DNA of 64,000 nucleotides from contig JAWQCY010000001.1 in the NCBI GenBank assembly GCA_036321795.1, positions 310,001 through 374,000 of the forward strand, in the 5' to 3' direction. Position numbers and translations under genes: made by a program. The notes below the pieces were generated by a model. It did not search any database. It was not told the DNA's origin and saw only the letters and a list, made by a program, of their open reading frames with translations. This DNA is from CAKVON01 sp902475665. Its GTDB lineage: Bacteria > Actinomycetota > Coriobacteriia > Coriobacteriales > Atopobiaceae. Shown here piece after piece: positions 12,442-19,744 of the stretch. Position 1 is the first letter of the stretch. Every line of letters begins with the position of its first letter.

Positions 12442-12975
12442 TTAGTCGTCCTGCGGCTTCGCGGCGTCCCCGGAGCGCTTGGCGGCCGCGCTTGCGGCGA
12501 TGTGGCCCTCGAGCTCGGCGAGGGTCTCGCCATAGCCCGCGTTGCCCCCGACCAGGCCCTCGAGCTCGCCCAGGCGCTGGCGCGCCTCGAAGTTGTGGCC
12601 GTCGTCGGCCAGGGCGAGCACCATGCGCCTGAGGAACTCGACGCGTGCCTCGAGGGTGTGCGTGTCGCGCGCCCACTCGTCGTAGTCGCGCGCGAGCTGC
12701 TTCTTGGCGTGAGTCTCGGCGTAGCTGGCCATGATCGGCTCGACCGTGCGCACGTCCGCGGCCTCGGCGGAGCTGCGCTTCATGCGGAAGCTGGCGTAGC
12801 CGACGCCGGCGAAGACGCCGACGACGCACAGCACGACGAGGCCCGCGACCAGCGGGTGCACGTGCAGCGACCCGATGAGCCAGCTCTGAAGCAAGATCAC
12901 GGCGGCACAGCACGTGACGATGGTCACGACCTGGCCGACCTTGTTGAGTCCGTTGCCCGAAGTCTGCTTTGCCAT
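12442..12975 (-). CDS. Hypothetical membrane protein, paralogue of next gene upstream
   Basis: Unrecognised protein of 177 residues. A polar N-terminus, MAKQTSGNGLNKVGQ, precedes two membrane helices (about 15-35 and 42-60). The rest is a soluble helical domain, presumably cytoplasmic, with LRRMVLALADDGHNFEARQRLGELEG and an alanine-rich tail. The start has GAAGGAG close upstream. The neighbour at 13048 has the same plan, with two helices then a matching LGEL segment, so the two are tandem duplicates in one operon separated by 72 bases. No catalytic motif is visible. Function is unknown. Confidence 0.7.
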   Translation of the reverse strand: MAKQTSGNGLNKVGQVVTIVTCCAAVILLQSWLIGSLHVHPLVAGLVVLCVVGVFAGVGYASFRMKRSSAEAADVRTVEPIMASYAETHAKKQLARDYDEWARDTHTLEARVEFLRRMVLALADDGHNFEARQRLGELEGLVGGNAGYGETLAELEGHIAASAAAKRSGDAAKPQDD

Positions 12976-13047
12976 TGTGGCTCCTTCTCGTCGTCGCGCG
13001 CCGCGGCGCGTGGCGTGGGGTTCGTCGTGGGTTGCGGTGTGGTACGG

Positions 13048-13575
13048 CTAGGCGTCGGCCCGGAGCTGCTCGGCGGCGCGGGCGGCCTGGTTGTCGCGAA
13101 TCTTGGCCTCGACCTTCTCGCGGAACTCGGCGACCTGCGCGCGCTGCTCGTCGGTGACGCACATCGCGTCGAGCTCGCCCAGGCGCATGCCCGCCTCGGT
13201 GTTGTGGCGGTCGTTGGCAAGCAGGGTGATGACGTCCTCCAGGAACTGGACGCGCAGGTAGGGGTCGTGGTCGCCGGCGGCCCAGTTGTCGTACTCGCGA
13301 AGCAGCCGCTTCTTGTTGTGGTCCTCGCGGTAGTTCTGCAGGATGGGCTCCACGATCAGGGTGCGGTCGTTCTCGACGCCGTTGTCGGCGCTCATGCGCT
13401 CGGCCCAGACGTACAGCGCGCCCACGAGCGCGAGGCCGATGGTGACGGTGGCGGCCGCGCCCGTGAGGTCGAGGCCCATTCGGACCACGAGCCAGATGAC
13501 GGTGCCGATGAGTGCGATGGACATCAGGATGACGGCCACCAGGTGGGTGAAGTGGGACGTGTGCTTCTTGGCCAT
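13048..13575 (-). CDS. Hypothetical membrane protein, paralogue of 12442-12975
   Basis: Unrecognised protein of 175 residues starting MAKKHTSHFTHLVAV. Two membrane helices lie at about 10-30 and 38-56. A soluble helical region follows, containing VQFLEDVITLLANDRHNTE and then MRLGELDA, which aligns with the neighbouring paralogue. The ATG at 13575 has GAAAGCGAG upstream; the longer open frame to 13632 starts with rare codons and no ribosome site. It is the first gene of a two-gene unit. Function is unknown. Confidence 0.7.
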   Translation of the reverse strand: MAKKHTSHFTHLVAVILMSIALIGTVIWLVVRMGLDLTGAAATVTIGLALVGALYVWAERMSADNGVENDRTLIVEPILQNYREDHNKKRLLREYDNWAAGDHDPYLRVQFLEDVITLLANDRHNTEAGMRLGELDAMCVTDEQRAQVAEFREKVEAKIRDNQAARAAEQLRADA

Positions 13576-13677
13576 GGTTCGGCTCGCTTTCGGTGGTGAC
13601 TTGCCGCGGCGTCTCGACACGCGGCACAACAACCCAAAATCTTACGGCATTTGCATGCCTGGCGCAGGGACGACCCT

Positions 13678-13687
13678 TGCCGAGAAG
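13678..13687 (+). repeat. Iterated 10-mer, intergenic copy
   Basis: Exact copy followed by TGC, in the 141-base spacer between recQ and the paralogous membrane genes. Confidence 0.85.
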
Positions 13688-13716
13688 TGCGTCGCGGTTG
13701 CGCCCCGCCGCGCGGC

Positions 13717-15630
13717 CTAGCCGCGCCAGGCCTCGATCGCGCGCACGAACCTCTCGCCATAGCGACGGACCCTGTTGGCGCCCATGCCGCTGACCTCGAG
13801 CATCTCCTCGCAGGAGGCGGGGCGCCGGGCGCACATGTCCTCCAGCGTGGCGTTGGTGCAGATGACGTAGGGCGGCACGCCCTGGCTCTGGGCGAGCTCG
13901 CGGCGAAGGGCGCGCAGCTGCTCGTAGAGGCCCTCGTCGACGCCGTGCAGCCCCGCGGCCGCGCTGCCGCTGCCGCCGAACGAGCCGTGTCCCGCGCCGG
14001 CCTGGTCCACTCCGCGCGACGGCTTCGGGCGGGGCTTGGGCACGCGCATGGTCAGGGCGGCGTCGAAGGGCTCGTCGCGTCGCAGGAACGCCATGCTCGT
14101 GGCCGTGAGCGTGACCACGGGATACTCGCCGCCGGTGCGTGCCAGAAGGCCGCGCCGCTCGAGCTCGCCCATAAGGTCGCGCAGCTCGCGGCCGTTGCGC
14201 TCGCGCAAGATGCCGTAGGTCGACAGGGTGTCGAACCCACGGTCCAGAATCTTTTGCGCCGTCGACCCCCGCAGGATGTCGACGATGGTGGAGACGCCGG
14301 CCGTGGCCCTTCTCTGCGCCAGGCGCGCCACGCAGCTCACGGCCTTGAGGGCGTCCTCGGTCACGTCGCGCTCCACGAACTCGCCCGTGCAGTTCCCGCA
14401 GTTGCCGCAGCGGGCGGGGGAGTCCTCGCCAAAGTAGCGCAGGATGAAGTGACGCAGGCAGTCGGGCGTGGTGCAGTAGAACGTCATCTGCCGCAGGCGC
14501 TCCTCGTCGCGCTCGCGAAGCGCGGCCAGCTCGTCGGGGGCAAGGTCGTCGCGCTCGGTGTGCGACATCAGGTACTCGGCGGTGTGGACGTCTCCCGGCA
14601 TGTAGAGAAGGACGCATTCCGCCGCGGTGCCGTCGCGGCCGGCGCGGCCCGCCTCCTGGTAGTAGGTCTCCAGCGACAGGGGCATGTTGTAGTGGACGAC
14701 GAAGCCCACGTTCGACTTGTCGATCCCCATGCCAAACGCGTTGGTCGCGACCATCACGCGGCGGCGGTCAAAAAGGAAGTCCTCCTGGTTGCGGGCGCGC
14801 TCCTCGGGCGTGAGGCCCGCGTGGTAGCGCGTGGCCGCGATGCCCTTCTCGCAAAGGAGCTCGCAGGACTCTTCCACGGCCCGTCGGCTCGAGCAGTACA
14901 CGATGCCCGAGCGTCCCGCGCGCTCGCGGCATAGTGCCACCAGCATCTGGTCGCGTTGCCTGCGGGTCTCGGGACGCTCGACGGCAAAGCTGAGGTTTGG
15001 GCGGTCGAAGCTGGCCACCACGCGCAGGGGGTCGTCCAGTCCCAGCGTGGAGGCGATGTCGGTGCGGACGCGCTCGGTGGCCGTGGCGGTGAGCGCCATG
15101 ATCGGCACGCGTGCGCCCAGCGCATCGACGAAGCCGCGAATGCGCTGGTAGCTGGGGCGGAAGTCGTTTCCCCACTGCGATATGCAGTGCGCCTCGTCCA
15201 CGGCAAGAAGGCACGCCCCGCACGCGTCCACCGCCGAGACGAGCCTGGTGTCGTCCAGCCTCTCGGGCGCGACGTACAGAAGGTCCAACAGCCCGTCGCG
15301 CACCTGCGACAGCACAGCGGCGCGCTCGGGGCCGGTCTGCGTGCTGGTAAGGCAGTCGGCGGCGACGCCGGCCTGGCGCAGCGAACCCACCTGGTCCGCC
15401 ATGAGCGAGATCAGGGGAGACACGACTACGGCCACGCCCGGCAGCATGATGGCGGGCACCTGGTAGCAGATCGACTTTCCCGCCGACGTGGGCATGACGG
15501 CGAGCACGTCGCGCCCGGCCAGCGCGGCGCGCACGATCCGCTCCTGGTGGGGGCGAAACTCGCGGTAGCCGAAGGTTCGTCTCAGAACCCCGACCGCGTC
15601 CGCGTCCGTTTGCCCCGTAACTTGTGCCAT
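13717..15630 (-). CDS. recQ: ATP-dependent DNA helicase RecQ
   Basis: 3'-5' DNA helicase of 637 residues acting in recombination and stalled-fork repair. Helicase motifs in order are FRPHQERIV (motif 0), MPTSAGKSICYQVPA (Walker A, about residue 55), LLAVDEAHCISQWG (about 147), LTATAT and the C-terminal helicase half with QEAGRAGRDG. The RecQ zinc site is visible as CLRHFILRYF followed by CGNCGNC (about 410). An HRDC domain occupies roughly the last 75 residues. I chose ATG 15630; a longer frame reaches 15690 but begins with a non-conserved 20-residue extension. It is divergent from the GNAT gene across an AT-rich spacer. Confidence 0.95.
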   Translation of the reverse strand: MAQVTGQTDADAVGVLRRTFGYREFRPHQERIVRAALAGRDVLAVMPTSAGKSICYQVPAIMLPGVAVVVSPLISLMADQVGSLRQAGVAADCLTSTQTGPERAAVLSQVRDGLLDLLYVAPERLDDTRLVSAVDACGACLLAVDEAHCISQWGNDFRPSYQRIRGFVDALGARVPIMALTATATERVRTDIASTLGLDDPLRVVASFDRPNLSFAVERPETRRQRDQMLVALCRERAGRSGIVYCSSRRAVEESCELLCEKGIAATRYHAGLTPEERARNQEDFLFDRRRVMVATNAFGMGIDKSNVGFVVHYNMPLSLETYYQEAGRAGRDGTAAECVLLYMPGDVHTAEYLMSHTERDDLAPDELAALRERDEERLRQMTFYCTTPDCLRHFILRYFGEDSPARCGNCGNCTGEFVERDVTEDALKAVSCVARLAQRRATAGVSTIVDILRGSTAQKILDRGFDTLSTYGILRERNGRELRDLMGELERRGLLARTGGEYPVVTLTATSMAFLRRDEPFDAALTMRVPKPRPKPSRGVDQAGAGHGSFGGSGSAAAGLHGVDEGLYEQLRALRRELAQSQGVPPYVICTNATLEDMCARRPASCEEMLEVSGMGANRVRRYGERFVRAIEAWRG

Positions 15631-15748
15631 GCGCCCGCCACCCCTTCCGTTGGTCGAACTGAGTTGCAACTTACCAGTCCGATTGGACAAGAAATAGCTA
15701 TTCTATGCACCTTGCGAGAAAAAATATGCACCTGAAAGGGGGGCAGCC
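15631..15748. promoter_or_regulatory. Divergent recQ/GNAT promoter region
   Basis: This 118-base spacer is clearly richer in A and T than its surroundings (15660-15735). It has candidate hexamers TTGGAC (15683) and TATTCT (15699), though their spacing is not canonical. It presumably holds both promoters; exact elements cannot be fixed by eye. Confidence 0.35.
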
Positions 15749-16327
15749 ATGAGCACGCCTGGAGAGAAGAGCTTGGAACAACGCGGCATGACGATGCGTG
15801 TGGCACAACCAGGCGACTTGGCTCGCATCCTCGAGATTGTCGAGGCCGCGCGCGCGTTTTTGGCGTCCGAGGGCATCGACCAGTGGCAGAAGGGCACCCC
15901 CGCGCCCAGCGACTTCGAGCGTGACATCGAGCTCGGCTGGGGCCGCGTCGTCGTGCTCGACGACCAGATCGTGGGCTACGCCGCGCTCATCGACGGCCCC
16001 GAGCCCTACTACGGCTTCGTCTACTCGGGCGAGTGGCACCCGCGCCCCGGCTCCCATGGCGTAGTCACGCCGCCCGACGACTACTACACGATCCACCGCG
16101 TGGCCATCGCGACCGAGGCCCGTGGCCTCGGCCTGGGTCGCCTGCTGCTTGCCGCGCTCGCCGACGAGGCCCGCGAGCGCGGCGCCCGCGAGGTGCGCAT
16201 CGACACGCACCACGACAACCTGCGCATGCAGCATCTGGTCGAGCGCATGGGCTTCGCCCGCGCCTGCGAGGTCTGCCTGTACGGCGACAGCCAGAACCTC
16301 AGGATCGCCTTCCAGCTCTTCCTGTAG
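15749..16327 (+). CDS. GNAT family N-acetyltransferase
   Basis: Acetyl-CoA-dependent acetyltransferase of 192 residues; the acceptor is unknown. The fold signature is visible in order: MRVAQPGDLARILEIVEAAR (strand 1 and helix 1), VVLDDQIVGYAAL, and the CoA-binding motif A YYTIHRVAIATEARGLGLG followed by RLLLAALADEARERGAREV. Motif B is HHDNLRMQHLVERMGF. The ATG at 15749 follows AAAGGGGGG; a second ATG at 15788 closer to the conserved domain is possible. No neighbour hints at the substrate. Confidence 0.85.
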   Translation: MSTPGEKSLEQRGMTMRVAQPGDLARILEIVEAARAFLASEGIDQWQKGTPAPSDFERDIELGWGRVVVLDDQIVGYAALIDGPEPYYGFVYSGEWHPRPGSHGVVTPPDDYYTIHRVAIATEARGLGLGRLLLAALADEARERGAREVRIDTHHDNLRMQHLVERMGFARACEVCLYGDSQNLRIAFQLFL

Positions 16328-16348
16328 CGCGTGGCCGCCGCGCACGCG

Positions 16349-16906
16349 CTAGGCGTCCGCCTCGTCGCCTTCCCCGTCGCCGTCGGCCTTGGGGTAGCTC
16401 TCGAAGAAGGTCGTCTGCTCCAGCGGCTTGCGGGTGCGATGCAGGTAGGAGGCACGGCTCTTCTCGGAGGGGTAGCCCAGCGGCATGACGGCGACGATGC
16501 GGAAGTTGCTCGGGATCTCAAGGCCGCGACGCAGCTCGGGCGGGTCGATGAGGCCGACCCAGCAGCTGTGGACGCCCAGCTCCTGCGCGGCGAGCGAGAT
16601 CTGCGTGCCCACGATCGTCACGTCGACGATGCCGTAGTCGACCACGTCGGCGTTGCGCGCGGCCTCGGTCATGTCGTAGGCCAGCACCAGAACGCACGGC
16701 GCGCCGAAGCGGCACTTGGTCGCGCGGTCGACCTTGGCCAGCCCCTCGGGGCTCTGCACCACCAGGATGCGCTGCGGCTGGTAGTTCTCGGCGGTCGGGG
16801 CGATGCGTCCCGCCTCCAGGATCTGGGCGAGCTTCTCGGGCTCGATCGGGGTGGGCGAGAAGTGCCTCTCGGAGTAGCGCTGCTGCGCGAGGTCCATGAA
16901 CGACAT
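16349..16906 (-). CDS. Nitroreductase family protein
   Basis: FMN-binding oxidoreductase of 185 residues, likely a NAD(P)H-dependent flavin or nitro-compound reductase. It starts MSFMDLAQQRYSERHFSPTP, with the RYSxR motif that contacts FMN. It continues AGRIAPTAENYQPQRILVV, and has the mid-protein segment AAQELGVHSCWVGLI and the C-terminal MPLGYPSEK typical of short nitroreductases. GGAGGC lies ten bases before the ATG. The acidic tail is not conserved. The physiological substrate is unknown. Confidence 0.88.
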   Translation of the reverse strand: MSFMDLAQQRYSERHFSPTPIEPEKLAQILEAGRIAPTAENYQPQRILVVQSPEGLAKVDRATKCRFGAPCVLVLAYDMTEAARNADVVDYGIVDVTIVGTQISLAAQELGVHSCWVGLIDPPELRRGLEIPSNFRIVAVMPLGYPSEKSRASYLHRTRKPLEQTTFFESYPKADGDGEGDEADA

Positions 16907-17068
16907 ACGTGCCTCCAATGGTCGTTGGCCGCCGCCCGCGTGCGGGTGGTGTGTCCCGCACGACCGTGAGCTGCGGTTGGTTTGACACGATGGTAGCGTG
17001 TCGGCGTCGGCGGGCACCGCCGAGCGCCGATGGTCGCCCACGGGTGGCGTGCACTTCTCGCCAGGCGC

Positions 17069-17097
17069 TTGAATTCGCCGCATGCCCGGCATAGACT
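17069..17097 (+). promoter_or_regulatory. Sigma70-type promoter of the MFS leader
   Basis: TTGAAT and TAGACT are separated by exactly 17 bases. Transcription would start near 17104, about 100 bases before the first well-placed start codon, leaving room for the leader hairpin at 17137-17176. Confidence 0.6.
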
Positions 17098-17136
17098 CGC
17101 CTGAGCTATTGGTTCGTGCATCTGGCATGAAAATGG

Positions 17137-17176
17137 GTGGGACCGGCCGCTTTAGGGTGACCGGCCCCGCTTTTTT
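17137..17176 (+). terminator. Leader terminator (possible attenuator) before the MFS gene
   Basis: A roughly 10-bp GC-rich stem with one mismatch (17137-17146 with 17161-17170) is followed by six T residues. It lies between the promoter at 17069 and the MFS start, with no other plus-strand gene upstream, so it could regulate readthrough into the MFS gene. Confidence 0.5.
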
Positions 17177-17201
17177 GTGCCGTGCGGGTGGGGAGGATTT
17201 G

Positions 17202-18470
17202 ATGGAGCGCGTCGACGGGGGCCGTCCCGACAGGTGAGCGATTCTGTTTACCGTGCTGGTGATGACGTTCATGGTCTGCCTGGACTCGAGCGTCGTGACC
17301 GTGGCGCTGCCGGTGATGCAGCGCGAGCTGGGCGTGGGCCTCAGCCAGATCCAGTGGGTCTCGTCGGCCTACCTCATCGTGGTGTGCCTTTTGGTGCTGT
17401 GGTTCGGCGGGCTGGGCGACTCCCACGGCAAGGTCCGCGTGTTCCAGTCGGGCGTGGCCACCTTCACCGCCGGCTCGCTGGCGTGCGGCATGTCGCCCAC
17501 GCTGGGCTGGCTGGTGGTGGCGCGCGTGCTGCAAGGCGTGGGCGCGGCGATGGCCATGGCCAACAACATGGGCATCATCACCGAGGCGTTTCCCGCCCGC
17601 GAGCGCGGCCGCGCCATGGGCCTGCTGTCGACCTTCGTCGCCCTGGGCATGATGGCCGGCCCCATGCTGGGCGGCGCGCTGGTCTCGGCGTTCCCGTGGG
17701 AGTCGATCTTCCTGATCAACGTGCCGGTGGGCGTCGCGTCGTTCCTGGTTGGCCTGCGCACCCTGCCGCGCGACGAGGTCCCTGCCGAGAAGGACGGCGC
17801 GGGCCGTGGGTCCGCCTGGCCGCTGTACGTGTTTCGCAACCCCGACTTCGTCCTCAACCTGGCCACGATGCTGATCACGTTCGTGGGCATCGGTGCGGCT
17901 GAGTTTACCATCCCGTTCTTCCTGCAGCAGGCCCATGGCCTGACGCCCGCTGTGGCCAGCCTGGCGTTTCTGGCGCTGCCGGTCACCAACGCGGTCGCAG
18001 GCCCGGTCAGCGGCTCGGTCTCCGACCATGTCGGCGGCGAGGTCCCCACCATGGTCGGTCTGGGCATCTACGTGTGCGCCCTTCTGGGCATGTCACGGCT
18101 CACGCCGCAGACGCCGATGTGGCTGTGCGTGATCGCCATGGGGTGCATGTCGCTTGGCAGCTCGAGCTTCCAGTCGCCCAACAACGCCCTGTTCATGGCG
18201 TCGGCACCCGCCGAGGCGCTGGGCTTTGCCGGCAGCGTGGGCGGTCTGGGCCGCTACCTGGGCATGGCCGTGGGCACCATGGGCGGCTCGGCGCTTCTCT
18301 ACGGCTGCATGGGCGTCGCGGCGGGCCATCCCGTCTCGGCCTACGTCGCCGGGCGCCCCGACATCTTCATGTTCGGGTACCGTGCGGTGTTTTTGTGCCT
18401 GGCCTCCTTGGCGGCAGTGGGCTTTGCGCTTACCGTGTGGCGCTTCGTGCGCGCCCGTCGAGCGAATTAG
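17202..18470 (+). pseudogene. MFS transporter (EmrB/QacA-like) with in-frame TGA at codon 12
   Basis: Multidrug-type major facilitator, probably a proton-coupled exporter. The best start is ATG 17202, with GGGGAGG five bases upstream. It reads MERVDGGRPDR then TGA (17235-17237), and continues in the same frame as AILFTVLVMTFMVCLDSS, the normal first helix of this family. A CGA-to-TGA change would explain it. The rest is intact for 405 codons from GTG 17253, with motif A-like GDSHGKVRVF and the motif C-like stretch ALGMMAGPMLGGAL. So this is either a recent nonsense pseudogene or a gene rescued by restart at GTG 17253. The cytoplasmic loop PAEKDGAGRG carries one iterated motif. Confidence 0.65.
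17783..17792 (+). repeat. Iterated 10-mer (in MFS gene, PAEKDG codons)
   Basis: Exact copy followed by GAC, in a cytoplasmic loop. Confidence 0.8.
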
Positions 18471-18522
18471 TGTCCGGGCGCACGGATAGAATCTGGTTCG
18501 ATGGCTTTCCGACCCGACCGTC

Positions 18523-18532
18523 CTTCTCGGCA
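18523..18532 (-). repeat. Iterated 10-mer, intergenic copy
   Basis: Exact copy followed by GAC on the minus strand, in the 122-base gap between the MFS gene and sbcD. Confidence 0.85.
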
Positions 18533-18592
18533 GCGCTGCCGTGGGTGGGGGGAGGGTGCCGCTTAGACCACGCCTCGCGCGAAAGGGGTTCC

Positions 18593-19744
18593 ATGCGCCT
18601 GCTTCACATCGCCGACCTGCACATCGGCAAGAGTGTCTGCGAGTTTCCCATGCTGGAGGACCAGCGCCACGTCCTGGCGCAGGTCGTGGGCATGCTGGCC
18701 GCCGACGGGGCCGACGCGCTTCTGGTGGCGGGCGACCTCTACGACAAGTCGCAGCCCTCGGCCGACGCGGTCGGGCTCGTGGACTGGTTCTTCGCGCAGG
18801 TGGCGGCCACCGGCAAGCCCGCCATCGTCATCCCCGGCAACCACGACTCGGCCGAGCGCGTGGCCTACGCCTCGGGCGTGCTGTCGGCGCATGGCGTGCA
18901 CGTGGCACCCGTCTACGACGGTCACATCGAGCCGGTCCGCCTGAGCGACGAGCATGGCCCGGTGGACGTGTGGCCGATCCCCTTTGTCCGCCCGGCCACG
19001 GTGCGCCACTTTGTGGAGGGGTCCGAGGCGCCCGACTATACCCGCGCCATGCGCGAGCTCGTGGCCACGCTGGACGTGGACCCGACGGTCCGTAACGTCG
19101 CCGTGGTGCACCAGTTCGTCACCGCCACCGGGGTCGGTCCCGACCGCACCGACTCTGAGCTGTCCGTCGGCGGCATCGACAACGTCGACGTGGACGTCTT
19201 CGACGCGTTCGAGTACGTGGCCTGCGGGCACGTGCACCGTCCCCAGCGCATCGGGCGCGACACCGCGCGCTATTCGGGATCCATCCTCAAGTACTCGGCA
19301 TCCGAGGTGTACGACCGCAAGGGCGCGGTGCGCGTGACCCTGGGACAGAAGGGTGGCAAACCCGCGATCGAGCTCGTGCCTCTCGAGCCGCTGCACGACA
19401 TGCGTCGCATCGAGGGCCCGTTCGACAGGCTCGTCTCGCCCGAGGTCGCGACCGACGCTGCGGCAGACCACATGGACTACGTACACGCGATCCTCACCGA
19501 CCGCGACCCTGTGCCCGACGCCATGGCGCGCCTTCGCGACGTCTATCCCAACGTTATGAGCCTGGAGTACGACAACGAGCGCACCCGCGCGCAGGGCCTC
19601 GACGAGGCCTGCGCCGCCCCCGACGACACGTCCGACCCGCTGGAGCTGTTCGAGGAGTTCTTCGAGGCGCAAAACGGCGTGGCCATGGACGACGACCAGC
19701 GCGATGCCGTCGTCGCGGAGTTCCAGAGGATGCAGGTGATGTAG
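18593..19744 (+). CDS. sbcD: Exonuclease subunit SbcD (Mre11 family)
   Basis: Nuclease subunit of 383 residues of the SbcCD complex, which opens hairpins and processes double-strand ends with two Mn ions. Metallophosphoesterase motifs are DLHIGK (residues 8-13), GDLYDK, GNHDS and GHVH, all intact. The ATG at 18593 follows GAAAGGGG. The stop at 19742-19744 directly abuts the sbcC start, so the two are co-translated. Length is normal. Confidence 0.95.
   Translation: MRLLHIADLHIGKSVCEFPMLEDQRHVLAQVVGMLAADGADALLVAGDLYDKSQPSADAVGLVDWFFAQVAATGKPAIVIPGNHDSAERVAYASGVLSAHGVHVAPVYDGHIEPVRLSDEHGPVDVWPIPFVRPATVRHFVEGSEAPDYTRAMRELVATLDVDPTVRNVAVVHQFVTATGVGPDRTDSELSVGGIDNVDVDVFDAFEYVACGHVHRPQRIGRDTARYSGSILKYSASEVYDRKGAVRVTLGQKGGKPAIELVPLEPLHDMRRIEGPFDRLVSPEVATDAAADHMDYVHAILTDRDPVPDAMARLRDVYPNVMSLEYDNERTRAQGLDEACAAPDDTSDPLELFEEFFEAQNGVAMDDDQRDAVVAEFQRMQVM

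Noticed and set aside
17235..17237. Selenocysteine codon in the MFS gene, given selD in the window
   Set aside because: No SECIS-like hairpin is evident directly after the TGA, the position is a non-conserved N-terminal tail, and an Arg codon fits the context.
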